A stretch of DNA of 64,000 nt from Anaspis maculata (Eukaryota > Arthropoda > Insecta > Coleoptera > Scraptiidae), in contig OX421963.1 of assembly GCA_949128115.1 (NCBI GenBank), forward strand, positions 83,337,602-83,401,601. The letters run 5' to 3'. Below, one piece after another: positions 1 to 11,835 of this stretch. Numbering within the stretch: position 1 is the stretch's first letter; each line of letters begins with the position of its first letter. The notes beneath the pieces were generated by a model. The model was not told the DNA's origin and searched no databases. It saw nothing but the letters and a program-made list of their open reading frames with translations. The position numbers and the translations under genes were made by a program.

Positions 1-1373
1 GCTTAAAAAGTTATGCAAAAAAAACTGATTCCAAAAACCAACTTTGAAGGCCTGTATCTCCGCTATAACGTTTGCGAGGGTATTTTGATTGAGGAAGTAC
101 CCTTATTTCTCAATTTTCCACCTCCCTGTAAATTTTGCTGTATCAATTTAGTCAATAGTAGACGACGCGCCGCGCCGGCTCAGGTTAAAATCGATTTTTT
201 AAATTAAAAAAAAACAAATTTATACATGAAGTGAATGATTTTCGTGGAAAATACGCTTCAATCTAATGGCCCCTGGAATATTTTCTAATATGAACATCTC
301 TTACAGTGAAAAAAAATGTCAAAGAAAAAACAAGTTTTCCCAAGTTAACTTGTTCGAACTTGTTGTCATCCCAATTCACACATCGGATTCAATTTCAGGA
401 GATTGAATTTAGACGGAAAAGATACCAAACTTGTCGTGATGATTCAATATGGCGCTGGAAAAAACAAAGAACTACCTAGCCGGGCTTCGCATGTCGAATT
501 ACGATGTGGATATTTGCATCCAATGGATTGACGAGTTTCATCCCCTCCATTTCAAGTTGCAATTTTTTGCCTCCTCCAGTAACTTAAAACCCCCAGGTGC
601 GATTTCTGGCGATTTTGAATATGTAGTAGAGCATTCAATTCTGAACAGATCATCAATATCGTCCTGAATATCAGAATTTTCAGAACGTCCATAATTTTTC
701 CGAAGTATTGCAAATTTTTTTCACTATTTTTCCTGTACTAGGTACTAGGGGAGGAGGCGCAGAGGAGCCTCAAAATTTGAATGTGCTCGAAATTCTTCGA
801 AACCACTCTTCAATATCGCTTTACATAATGAAGAGGAAACGTATCACTGTATCATAAACCTTAGCAGCATCAGTCGCCATGTCGCCGTTATTCTTCACTG
901 TTGAAAAAATTGAAGTATTTGGCTAGTGCGAAAAATTTATTTCAATTTTTTCTCCCAAACGAACATAGAAAATTGGCACTGTTTTTCCAGATATTTGCGT
1001 CTAGTTACCCGTTGATAATGTCGAAAGTATAAAAGTTTGATATTTATACTTACTTGTATACAATATAACATTTGAAGGGTGAATATAAACAGTCCTATAA
1101 ACAAGAAATCAGCGAAGGGTATAGTAAATTTCGTCTGAAAATCTTTGAGCAGGAAGAGTGGACAGTATGGAAATAGCGTTACCTCTTTGAGTCTCTGAAC
1201 TAACCCTCTGCGTCAAGAACTCTTCAGAACGAAACTCACCAGTCCTTTTAAAAATTCTTCGACTAACTTCCGAAATAAAAGATTGGCCGACGGACTCCAG
1301 GAAATGTCTCTACACCGCAAGGACAAACGATGTAACTGTCGGCCATTTCCAAATATTTTTCGGATTTCAGCTC
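1..1373. other. Intergenic, no supported gene
   Basis: AT-rich sequence with scattered short open frames. The longest starts with an ATG at 449 and runs 72 codons to 667. I recognise no domain in it and see no splice signals around it. No repeat structure was apparent to me. Confidence 0.5.
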
Positions 1374-2059
1374 TTAGGCTTTGGCTGCTGCTGCTCCTCC
1401 TTTTTTTGACGACAAAGTGATGCTACTTTGACACGTAGTGTCGCAGCATGTAACGTCCCAAACCAGCTGGCGACCATCTCTCCACGGAACGTACGTCAAA
1501 CCATCTGGGCGTTTACCATCGTTTCTTGATACTCCTGGGGGCTCAAGAAGAGACGGCACTCCTGCAGACTCCAGAGCACGTCGAATGACCTCATTTAGAG
1601 CTACATGATGGCTGGGGTCGGCCAGAATCGATCTTGTTGGATGCTTACCCGTGGCATCCAAACTCGTCAACACTGGCTCCACAAAGACATCTAATTCAGT
1701 GACACTCGCAGTTCTTGCTCCCAAACGTGAACCAACCGCTATCCAAAATGTCACCTTGTCCAGCAAAGTACCTATTGTTTCTGACGGCAGAACGTTTAAA
1801 AAATGCATCGGATTCGGGGCAAGCACCAGCAAGCAAACAAGCTTTTTGCAGAAGGTTGTTTTGAGCTACGACATAGCTTGTGGATCAAACTTTCACGTTT
1901 CCATATATCCAAAGCTTCAAATATGTACGAAGACAAATCAAATGAGACCACATCACAGGTGAGTTCTCCAACCAAGCTGCTGACCGAGTGAACCGATGCT
2001 AAAAAAGAAGAGGGAGCTAGCTCAACAGTGCAGCGTATGCCTAGTCCAGGGAACCTCAT
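1374..2059 (-). pseudogene. Decayed C-terminal fragment of a retroelement ORF
   Basis: Two overlapping minus frames (2059-1796 and 1832-1374) together read as the C-terminal part of a reverse-transcriptase-type polyprotein that I know from many animal genomes. Marker blocks are an N-terminal GLGIRC...APSSFLASVHS segment, then LPSETIGTLLD, then HHVALNEVIRRALESAGVPS, LLEPPGVSRNDGKRPDG and LVWDVTCCDT. The RPD...WDVT spacing resembles the catalytic core of restriction-like endonucleases carried by some non-LTR retrotransposons; that is inference. The usual upstream cysteine/histidine cluster is missing, a frame change occurs near 1800-1832, and no RT domain is visible upstream, so this is a dead fragment. 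The clade is not assigned. Confidence 0.5.
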
Positions 2060-5000
2060 ACCTCACGGGCAATGTAGCCACAGACCAAGTCTGATCGTAG
2101 TGATCGTCTGTCTTTGTGTTGGTAAACGTCTCAACCGCTGAGCGAATCTCAACATCAAATACATGTTAAAGGTTCCTGTATCTGAATGATGGCATAAGTT
2201 TGGCATAAAGTTTTGGCCTAAAGAAACAATTGCGAAAGAAACAGTGTTCTGGAAACTTCTCATTTTTCGTCTACTCTGATCATTTTCTCATCGCTGACGC
2301 TGATATTATCTGTAAGAAGCGCGGAAAGACTTCGAAGACAGAAACTTGTGCTATGCGTTCTCTTCTACATGTGAGGGATGTTGCAAAAGCAAAGCCTGAT
2401 TTCTTGTCCCTGGAAGACGGAACCAAAAAGGCAAAAGTTTTGTCTTTCGTGGAAAATCATCATCTCGAAACAGCCTTCAGCACAGATCAATCATTGCTTA
2501 TTCAAAAAAGCATCTCTAATCAATGCGCACCAAAGGCATCGGCGATTTCTAATAATCGCCATCAAATTGCTCCCCAACATCTGAAACAATTGCCGCTCAT
2601 CCTAGTAGGTATCATTGATTCACGTTTTCGGCTATTTCTTTCCATTCGGGCCTCTGAAATTTGGTCGTAATAACAGTGTTTCAAAAAATTGTTGGAACTG
2701 CTCTGATGCCGGGACCGTTTTAATTTTCCTTACGCCTACCATAATTTACTTTTTTCCATCTTTACCGTGTGAACTCGGAGAGCGCTTCTTCGATTTAGAA
2801 CGCGGTATAGAACACATGTACACAAAGCGTCAGACAGAATCACGATCTACAAAACTAAAAGTTTACGCTATAAATGACATTCAACTCTAATTGTAGGTGT
2901 AAAGTCTGGCGCGGCCTTGGTATTTAGACCATCGTTCTCACACTTAGTATATCGATACGACCTAATATAGTTGTTAACGATAGTGTCAATTTGGCCAATT
3001 CGAGGCGGCAATTATGCAACAGCCTTGATGGAACTCAGTTCCACTTGAACACTTGAAAGAAAAAGATCGGCATCTCATAGGTATACCTATTCCGTGAACC
3101 ATTTGTATTGATTTCCATATGTGGCATAATCACGGAGCATCATCATCATCATGGCCAAATATGATTTGAAATGGGTTATTTTCACGTCGCCGATAAATAG
3201 TCTACCTGCCAATTAACTTCTGCTATTAGCCAAATATAATTTTATTGTGCTTTTATTGACTATAAATCCGCGTTGTTCTACATTAACCTCCCGCCTGGCA
3301 GAGCCGAGTAGTGTCGATCGTACAAAGGTGAAGTATTCAGGTTTAAAGTGTAACCTACATGATGGGAGAGTAGTAATTTCCTATGCCCATAACCCCATCA
3401 TGTGTATGGCGCATATAACCATCACGCGAAGAATCGCGCTGAGCGCATATTATACATACCTACTTACATGGCGTCAATATTAAAACTGGTCGTCCTTCAA
3501 AAAATATGCCTCCATGTCCAGAATTGGGGAACTAACCGTCAAAAAAAGGACGAATCAGCGATAGTTTAGGGGGACTTTCGACATTCTGGACAAGAAGCAG
3601 TTTACCTTCCTAATAACGAACCACATCTATGATATTCTTCTGACGAGCTTTGACATGATGTGATGAATCATAATGGAGGTCTAAAAAATGCTTCAGACTA
3701 GCACCAAATGGAAATGTAACAGTTGTATCTACGGTTCTGAACCAAAAATTTTGAGCGCAGGTTCAGTCAAAGGGATGTGAGGTCTACCTGATGCAATGCA
3801 AAGTGAAAAAAAACCTCGTTCCAAACTCGCGGTTCACAACCTTACGTAGCTTCTCAACTTCAGGCCTGATGGAGCTGTTTTGAAATCGAATCTCTGTAGA
3901 GAGAATCCATACCTCTAGGAGCATAGGTATTATGATGATGATGCATGGCGAGGACTGAGTAGACGCGACCATATGATAATTACGTTTAACTACTTAAATA
4001 AATTCATTTCACACGATTATTCGCGGTCTCCCAAACCAGGACTCGCAGTTGTTGTAAAATGATAAATTGTAAACTGTCCGAGTTGAATCCATCAAACTGA
4101 CAACTCAATTCTCCGTGCGTGATTGTGAGATGGCTCTCGCACAATGAACCGTTTGACCCGCGCGCACATTTTTGAGGGGAAAATGAGCCATCAGCCGAGG
4201 ATCGAAACTCATTAGGTGATGACTTAGATACCTTGTCTTGGGTGCCGGTGACGCGAAACAAAAGGATTCGAAAGCTCTCGAGCTCTCGACGTGCCTGCAT
4301 TTTTTTTAAAGCTCCGTTGTAACCACCAATGTTAAAAAAATGTCAAGTCTGATTGCGGACATCTGTTCCTTGTTCTGTTGGAAAATATTGCTAATTTTCA
4401 AGACTGATTACTATTATTTTCTAGGATTAATCGAGTTTCTCATTACCAAAAAATTAAAAAAGTTGATACACACTTACAAGCAGGCGCTTGTTACGAAGTG
4501 TGTCCAGTTTATGAAGAATAAGTATGTCGCAAGCATCCGCGGCATCCCCTGAGTGGCATCCATGCTCTCTTGAAGTTAAATTACGTCAAGAAATGTTAGA
4601 ACACAGGATCCAATTGGGCATTTCCACATGACGTCACGAGCTCGTCAGTGTTGCCAACCCAGTTGAATTCATCACTTCAAAAATAGTTCGGGAACAATTC
4701 GCGTTGTTATGATTTGAAAAAAGTTCTTTTTTGAGATTTTGGATACATTGAGGAAGCAAGTTTGTGCATGATAATTGTTCACGAAACTCTGGTGCTTTGA
4801 TCAATACCGACAGTTGGGGATCTGCTGCCCCTCCTAATAGCTTAATAAAGAAGAAAGTAAGGTGGAGTGCTGGAATATTTTACGTCAAAAAAAAGAGATC
4901 CGTGGCTTTTTTGGATAACTCGATTCATGGAAGGGGAGAGCGTCACAAGAAGTATCTTAAAGTGTCAAATAATGCGACTCGGAGACATCTGGGAAGGAGA

Positions 5001-6163
5001 AAATAATCAAGTCAGTTTATGATCCCGCCGATTAGGTAAGAAGCTGATGAATACATTGCTGGAATACAGAATAAATGTTAAATAATTTCATAGATTATCG
5101 ATTACTAAGCGTCCTACTGATTTCAGAAACTATGGCTATGACAAAAGCTGTGACCTATGGCGATCTTGAAATGAGCAAATCCAGCGACTGAAGAATTTGT
5201 AAGTTGACCACAATTTTACCTCAAATCCTGATCATAGGGAATATTCCAAAATATTGTACAAGAAATGGAATGTAGCATCTTGTAGCACAATGAATGGGCT
5301 ATCCAAGGAATGGAAATTCTCTTGACAGCCCTTTTTGAAGTTACGACCTCGGCTACGACATTTTGAATTCGACAGAAATTTTTGGGTAGCCCACTTAAAT
5401 TGGTGCGCAGTTTAGTAATAAGTACTGTTAATCGAAGAAGTTCATGACATCGAAAAAAAAAAGTGGAATCCTCATCAAAGCGTAATAAAACGAAGAAAAA
5501 AAAGAGCGGAGCCTCAAAAGGAACGGAAAACAACGGACACGGACAGTTTTGGTGTCTGTGTGGCTTCTGGACTATGACTAAAATCACATTGGAAAACTAC
5601 ATTGAAGTTTGGTAGGTACATGAAGCATTCGAGCAAAGACCAGATTTTAGGCCGTTAGGAAGTGGAAATTAGGATACATGTTGATTGTTTAGGCAAATTC
5701 AAGGACGCTTCAGGCCGTAACAAGTTTAAAATAGGCAGAATAAGCCAAAGATTTTTTTTTGTATTGAGGCAAATAATATCATTTTTTAGTATTTTGTTCC
5801 TCTAATAGTAATTTTCGGACTATTTTGCGAACTTCACCTCGAAGACGGCTGCCGGCTCGTCCCTAAGCAAGCGAACTTACTTTTCTTCTAAAGATTTATT
5901 TTGCGTACTTACCTACTGTTACATAAAATACCATTACCAACAAAGCAAATCAAAACAATCCATCACAACATGATTCATTTCCACGTAAAATGAAGAAAGC
6001 CTATTATAGGCAGTTGAGGGCACTTTGAGGACAGAAAGTCCAAGTTCTGCTAATTTTAGGCAAATTAGACAAAAATCAAGGGTTAAAAGACAACAAACAC
6101 GCAAATATGAATACTTCAATATTGCGCCTCTTATGGCCATATAGCGGGCACCTCGCATTTTTA
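2060..6163. other. Intergenic, no supported gene
   Basis: About 4.1 kb with only short, featureless open frames on both strands. The longest is 146 codons at 2230-2670 (plus); it lacks a recognisable domain and has a non-ATG start. I see no tRNA, no long repeat and no transposon ends. It may contain introns or regulatory DNA that cannot be read from sequence alone. Confidence 0.4.
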
Positions 6164-6367
6164 TGAAACAAAGCTCTCCGACTACCACAACATCAGACGG
6201 TCGAACTTGGGTGTATATTACCATGAGTTCTCTGACTGCCACAGCATCGGATGGTTGAGCTGATCACGCCTGCGCACTGATGAGCCCCCAGAAGGGGCGA
6301 AACACGTGTCTGTGCAGTTGTTCGGTTTGACCGTCTGATGTTGTGGTAGTCGGAGAGCTTTGTTTCA
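6164..6367. repeat. 39-bp perfect inverted repeat enclosing the ribozyme
   Basis: Bases 6164-6202 are the exact reverse complement of 6329-6367 (39 bp). The loop of about 126 bases contains the hammerhead ribozyme. A second, diverged direct copy of the left arm lies at about 6219-6256. Hammerhead ribozymes of animals are known from Penelope-like elements and retrozymes with terminal repeats, so this may be the remains of such a unit; no reverse transcriptase is visible nearby. Confidence 0.85.
6270..6317 (+). ncRNA. Type I hammerhead self-cleaving ribozyme
   Basis: All core positions are present. Box CUGAUGA lies at 6277-6283. Stem II pairs GCCCC (6284-6288) with GGGGC (6294-6298), closing a 5-base loop. 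GAAA lies at 6299-6302. Stem III is minimal: A6302-U6309 and C6303-G6308 around a 4-base ACGU loop. The cleavage triplet GUC ends at 6310. Stem I pairs 6270-6276 with 6311-6317 over 7 bp including one G-U wobble. Predicted cleavage is between 6310 and 6311. Very short stem III is typical of metazoan retroelement hammerheads such as the Schistosoma satellite type. The fold is read from sequence; activity is inferred. Confidence 0.88.
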
Positions 6368-6380
6368 CAAAAATTAAGGT

Positions 6381-6388
6381 GTTTCAGA
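6381..6388. repeat. 8-bp target-site duplication, left (GTTTCAGA)
   Basis: GTTTCAGA directly precedes the left TIR and recurs at 9674-9681 directly after the right TIR. Length and position fit hAT-type integration. Confidence 0.85.
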
Positions 6389-6421
6389 CAGGGCCGGACC
6401 GAAGCCGATTTGCTTGGGGGG

Positions 6422-8249
6422 CCCAAGTAACATTTACCCGACTTCCGACCAAATTTTTACCAATTCCGACGTCGGAATTAGTGCAAATTTTGGTCGGATG
6501 GCGACCAATATTTGAAAGTCACGAGGCGACGTTGGAACAACGTTGCTTTTACGTCGGCAACCCGACGTCCCCCATGCAACTAAAACCGACGTTGGCACGA
6601 CGTCGGTAAATACAACGTTGGCTCATCCAACGTCGGATGGACGTTGGGATACCCAACGTTGGACACGGTGGGTATTTTTATACCCAATGCGACCAAATCA
6701 GTCTGTAGTTATATTTGGGTAAGCTTGACAACGTCGGCTGACGTCGGCATACCCAACGTTGGGATATGCAACGTCGGCTGGACGTTGGCGTATCCAACGT
6801 TGGATTCGGTGTATATTTTTGTACCTAATGCGACCAGTCTAGTCTGGTGTAACTGTCGTCCAGATTTCGGCCCCGCAGGGCCGGCGCTAGGCATGAATCG
6901 GCGAAGCCCCTGATTCAGGCGGCAAATTCCAGGGGTGGCAAATTCTGGAGGCAAAATGTTCCAAAATTTCATTTTGTATTTTTTCACTTCAAGAAGCCGT
7001 GGCGCCGCCCCTGTGTTAGATTCCAGGCGTAATTTGAGAGGTCCGGAAATTAACTGGCACGCGGAAACGTCATGCACCAGTTTTCAAATTTTATTGTTGG
7101 GATTGCACCCGTATTGTATAAAGTGTAGTAAAATCCAAAAATAATATGGATATAGGACATAGGTATATAGACTTGACCATTGTTAGATCACGTCCGATGA
7201 AAGCGGAAAAATTGAGCTTCGGTTCAGGTGGCAAAATACCTAGCGCCGACCCGGCCCTGGGCAAAAACGGCCGGGACCGCGGCAACAATGGACATTATTA
7301 CCCGCTATGCTGGGTGGCCCTGGACTTGTGCACGGCGTTTTGGTGCAATTGTATATACGCCGACTATAGGTCGGATTAGGTCGGCATTGGTACAATAAAT
7401 CAAACCAGAAGTCAGAATTGGTCGGAATTGGTCTAGAAATTCATACTCGTATAAAACTTAGTTGGATTCAGTCAGTATAGGTAGAAAGAGCCCACGCGGC
7501 CATTTTTTCTTCCAATATCAAAACAACAAGAAGAGGCCATGTTGAAGAAATGCCAATAAAAATCTTTGAAATTATTGAATTTATCATTTTTGAACTCGAG
7601 AAACGAAATTATGGTGGCTATTGATTCATTAAGTATATATACATACTTCTTTGGTCTTCTTTTTTTTTGAGAAACGGTGTTTTAATTGATAAATGTTTTG
7701 ATATAAAATTAAAATATTTTGAGAACAGCCAAATTTTTGGTGGGCGATGAGTATTTTCGACTTAAAACATACTTGTTCATCAGTAAAATTTTCTTCGCAT
7801 CAAGTTTTCATATCAACCAATCACAAAATTTCATTATTGAAGTTCAGATGCTCTGTTGGCTGTTGTATCTTATACGGCAACATATTGTATTGTGGTAGGT
7901 AATTTTGGTCTGAATTTGACTGATGGTTGGATTAGGGAAACTTTACCGTCCTATATTTGGAGCTATATTTCTTTAGTACAAAACAGGTTAAATAAAGTCC
8001 ACCTAATGCGACTAGCATAAGTCGGATTAGGTACACGACAGGCGACTTTGGCTACACGTAGGTAAGATGATCGGATTTGGTCGAGTTTTGGTCGGCAATC
8101 ACAACGTCGCGGATGCCAACGTCGTACCGACCCGCATTTCATTGACCAAATGGGTGCAAATGTGAGTCGCCTCAACGTCGCGCGGATGTCGGCTGCCGAC
8201 CTCAGGTCGCGAATCGCAACGTTGGCCCGACGTCGGATTGCTACTTGGG
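6422..8249. mobile_element. TIR repeat rich in ACGTCGG/CAACGTTGG motifs
   Basis: The ends read CCCAAGTAACA at 6422 and, inverted, CCCAAGTAGCA ending near 8249. Both flanking parts (about 6440-6860 and 7370-8230) are packed with short variants of ACGTCGG, CCAACGTTGG and TTGGTCGG on both strands, giving a strongly self-complementary segment. No transposase is visible. TSDs were not resolved because of G runs at both edges. Probably a non-autonomous DNA transposon or foldback repeat. Confidence 0.45.
6876..7259. mobile_element. Small CAGGGCCGG-ended repeat nested in the previous one
   Basis: The left end reads CAGGGCCGGCGCTAGG and the right end is its imperfect inverse, CCTAGCGCCGACCCGGCCCTG (about 384 bp overall). 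The first nine bases match the hAT element at 6389, so it may be a relative. No clean 8-bp duplication was found at the edges. Confidence 0.45.
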
Positions 8250-8319
8250 GGGGGGGGTGTGGAAGATCTCAAAACGCCGACTGTTATTATGAGACTGTGG
8301 AATTGTGGAACAGCAAATT

Positions 8320-8744
8320 ATTGGACCGTTCTTTATTGACGTGAATTTGAACGGGAATAGCTATTCAAAGCTTTAACAGAATTTCATTGTTCCGGCCATC
8401 AGTGTCATTTTTTCTCCGGAAGGACGGATTCAGCCTTGGTTCCAGCCAGACAGGGCGTCACCGCACTTTACGCTGGCCGCGCGGGAGTTCCTTGACGCAT
8501 TCCAGGCATTCCCACGAAGATGGATTAGTCGAAAAGAGGAAATTGAGTGACCTGACCTGTTCCCATTTGACTTTTTCTCGTGGGGATACTTGAAAGAGCG
8601 AGTATACAAGGCGTAGCCCCAAAACTTACAGCGGCTGAGGAAGGCGGAAGAATACATGCAGATTTTTCTTCCCATTCTGTAAGGGGCTTTCAAAAACGCC
8701 TTCGTCGCGATATTGGAGGCAGACAATTCAAACATCTGAGATAA
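8320..8744 (+). pseudogene. Tc1/mariner-type (DDE) transposase pseudogene, C-terminal part
   Basis: One plus frame starting at 8320 reads IGPFFIDVNLNG, then WFQPDRASPHF, AAREFLD, RRWIS and PDLFPFDFFSWGYLKERVY. These are the second and third catalytic-acid regions of the insect DDE transposase family (DDE_3) whose consensus carries QQDGAPPH, WIGR and PDLTPLDFFLWGYLK. Three in-frame stops (TAA at 8374, TGA at 8548, TAG at 8614) and a later frame shift before the FQKRLRRDIGG tail ending at 8744 show it is dead. The N-terminal DNA-binding part is missing and may be cut off by the repeat ending at 8249. Confidence 0.75.
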
Positions 8745-9657
8745 ATTTTCTAATATTATAATATTCCATTCTTAATTTTCTATTTTGCATTATATTTGAG
8801 AAGAAACGTTTTTCTTTTCCTATTTCAATAATGAATTATTTCTCATTCTAATTTAGTTGCAAAATTTATCTGAGTAATGATAGGAACAAAAAAAACGTGG
8901 AACGTTACGGGGAAAAACACGTGATTTTTATTGCTGTGAACGAAAATAAAAATTTCGAAAAATGTCAGAAAAATTTGTCATCCGTCGAAAAATTATAATG
9001 ACAGCAAAAAACTAATGTCACGAACAGATCCGCAGTAGTCAAAATTGTTATATCCCTTGAGGGAATCCCTGAAAAAGTGCCAGGGGAAGAAATATTGAGG
9101 TGATTTCACTTCACTGGGGCATGCACGCGGTATATGTTTGGTGTTTGGGTGTTGATGCGAAACTTCAATTTTTTTTTTTTCGAACTTTCAACACTGATGA
9201 CAATTTGCTGATAGTGTTTGAATGTTCCAACAATCACTTCATTCATAACAAATGAGATTATGGATCATAATTCACGACAAAGATTTACGGAAACGAGCAT
9301 CTTAAGAACCTGCTTATAGTTAGCACAATGACTACCCATGTTTCCGCAAATCAGACTTCTGAACTTCAATTCTGGCTTCACGTCAGTAGTTCTACCACAA
9401 TCAATACAACACAATAACCACCAACTATTTTTTTCCAATTTTGATTTGGCATAAGGTACCACAAACTTATTTGGTACCTACCAACAAAGTTTTTTTTGCA
9501 TTACTCAAGTTAGTGTGATAGTTAAGCACCTATTTTTTTTTTTTTTCAAGTAGTTTTCACGTACAATATTTTAGTTCATTTCGATTTTGCCGACTGAGTA
9601 TGATTTTGCCGACTGGATGTTCACGACTGGGGGGGTGTTACACCCCCCACACCCCCC
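8745..9657. other. Interior of hAT-like element, no gene
   Basis: AT-rich filler with poly-T and poly-A runs up to the right TIR. No coding potential beyond short open frames. The C- and G-rich run before 9658 is a short hairpin just inside the TIR. Confidence 0.4.
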
Positions 9658-9673
9658 CTTCGGACCGGCCCTG

Positions 9674-9681
9674 GTTTCAGA
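9674..9681. repeat. 8-bp target-site duplication, right (GTTTCAGA)
   Basis: Exact copy of 6381-6388. Confidence 0.85.
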
Positions 9682-11062
9682 AGCTATCATTTTTAAACTA
9701 GTATTCCAAAATCCCATGCAAATAATAGAATAAGGTGTCTGCGTCAATAAGACTAGATTTCAGACCATCAAAAAGTGCACATTGATATTGTTACGAAGCT
9801 CGCGACCATCCCGGCTTTTTCCGGAGAAATCTAGATTTCCGCGTTGCATTCGGGAAGCATCGAGAGACTGCAGTGGTAGCTCACGACACGTCGAGACTTC
9901 CGGTGGAGGTGTCGTAGAAGGTACGCGTATGTATATTCCATTCGGCTCTGGATTCCATTTCGACGCAGATACCATCTGCATCTCGACCTGGCATCGAGAC
10001 AGAGTTGGAATTGAGCGACCGTAGCGATAGCATCTCACGGTAGTGCATGGTGAGTAAAGTGCAGTTTGTTCACAAGTAAATCAGCGCGTTTGAGGCTAAA
10101 GGGGACGATAAAATAGTTCCCGCGAGATGGCGCGAGATGACTCATCGCGGAGAAAAACTGCCGCGGGCGGCAAATGACAAAGAGAGATTTTCAAAATGTG
10201 TTTCGGAGGGCACCATTTGAGCTACAGAAATTCTGAAAACAAATAATGTTTAATATTTTCAGTTCTTCAGAATGACTACATGCGATTTTCAAAAAAATCA
10301 AAATTATTTTGTGAAATTGAAAACAAAAATTTTAATTTTTTTTTGATTTTTTCTTTGACTAGTGCATCAAATAAAATTGAAATCTGAGTATAACCTTTTT
10401 TTGTACTCAATTTCAGTCCCATTTAGCCTTACTTTTGAAATAGGTGAACCCGAATACCGTTACAATATGTTATGTTCACATTGTTTAAGTAAATAAAAGC
10501 TGTACTTCACGTAACAACCCGGAACAGGCCGTGAGGACCTAAAACGGGCAAAATAGGATATAGGTCGAATCCATTTTTGAATAAATTGAGGGGCAAACCA
10601 ATGAATATCAGTGATTTAAACGGAATAAGTCTAACAATGGACATTTTTCTCAACATCCTTAATTATTACTAAGGCTGTGAAAAGGTCTTTTTAGGACAGT
10701 AAATCTAATTTTTGCCACTTTTAGGCATTGAGACGGAAGCAAAGAGGTGTCAAAAACTGTGTTTTTTCAGCACTAACATTTATTTCAAGGTCTTATGTGG
10801 ATGCCGAGAACAGAAACAAAAAGGCATTCTGCCTAGAATCCGGTCTTCGGCTGATGATCTCTTATTCTCCAGAATCCAGAATCGACCGAGGCATCGACAT
10901 CAATCTGTTACATCAACCCCTCTTATTCCCCCAGCACAAAGAGCGATTTTCATCCAAACTTGAACTTATTCTCAGTGCAAAAGCCACCATTGATAAGTTA
11001 GTTATTTAAACAGATCTAATTCAAAACTTATCTCTCTTTTTAGTATAAAATCTTGATTGAAA
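9682..11062. other. Intergenic; possible solo LTR near 9789
   Basis: From 9789 the sequence starts TGTTACGAAGCTCGCG, a form common at the 5' end of Ty3-type LTRs, and is GC-richer than its surroundings to about 10150. I could not find a matching 3' end, TSD or second copy, so a solo LTR is only a suggestion. An open frame at 10728-11009 (plus) has no recognised domain. Confidence 0.25.
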
Positions 11063-11403
11063 TCACATCGTGCTGCTGGACTTGAAAAAAGCGTTGGTAG
11101 GAAGTCTAACTCTCCCCCAACAGAGACTATAATATACTTGCTTATAAGTTCCTGGACATACACCTACACATTCCTTGGGAAAGTGTTCTGATACATGCCT
11201 GCAATCGCGATGAGCGATCCCGCGGCAGAAATGACGACGATTTTTTATGTTATTGTAAAAGGTTACACAAGCGACATGCTCCAATTCACTCTCCATGCCC
11301 ATCGTGATGGTATTGTTCGGAGGCCTTGTGATATCCTGTTGAGTCACAATTAGATCAATTTTCGAACCATTACATCCATTCACGAACGACGCACAATAAC
11401 TGG
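11063..11403 (-). CDS. Possible terminal exon encoding a cysteine-rich protein
   Basis: On the minus strand a consensus acceptor (TTTATTCCAG) precedes an open frame ending with TGA at 11063. It encodes about 113 residues with eight cysteines, including GCNGS, HFCRG, RDCRH and KECVGVCPG. Even cysteine spacing suggests a secreted or extracellular domain, but I do not recognise the family. A donor-like GTAAGT lies only 34 bases upstream of the acceptor, too close for a normal intron, so the real donor is elsewhere. The upstream exon and start codon were not found. It could be a chance frame. Confidence 0.25.
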
Positions 11404-11835
11404 AATAAATATATGAATTATTGCAACACTTACGCTACTTCCTCTTTCTCATCCATAGGTGGGCAGGTAGGTACGTAGGTACCGAGTTCAGATTTTTTCT
11501 TGCCTCGTCGTGCAAGTGTTGCAAGGAAATATAAAGAACTTGAGTGTTTGGTTCAAATTGAAGCAAATTGCGATAACGAAGGCGACCGAGGTGTACAAAA
11601 AAGTGGTCCTGCTCCACTGATTTTGTTTGATTCCACGACATTTGTATTGATTATACCACCCTTGTAATTACCTAATCACGATCAATATTCATTAATTGCT
11701 CTTCTGTGAAATTTGAACACTTTTTGAAATTTCAAAGGGTCCAATTCATATCACCGCTAAATCGCTATTCCACACACAAATATCATTCACTCCCAATTCT
11801 GGCGATACCCCTCAAACTTTCAGCTCGGTACACAA

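Larger units (their letters stand above)
6389..9673. mobile_element. Non-autonomous hAT-like transposon with nested insertions
   Basis: The 16-bp TIR CAGGGCCGGACCGAAG at 6389-6404 is perfectly inverted at 9658-9673, and an 8-bp duplication GTTTCAGA flanks both ends. An 8-bp TSD and CAGGG termini are hallmarks of the hAT superfamily. No hAT transposase frame is visible. The interior holds a CCCAAGTARCA-ended repeat (6422-8249), a smaller CAGGGCCGG-ended repeat nested in it (6876-7259), and a Tc1/mariner transposase pseudogene (8320-8744). It looks like a deletion derivative that served as a landing pad. Confidence 0.8.

Noticed and set aside
2230..2670. 146-codon open frame
   Set aside because: Non-ATG start, no domain, no splice context; treated as chance.
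9789..10150. Possible solo LTR starting TGTTACGAAGC
   Set aside because: No 3' end, target duplication or second copy could be found, so it is not listed as an element.
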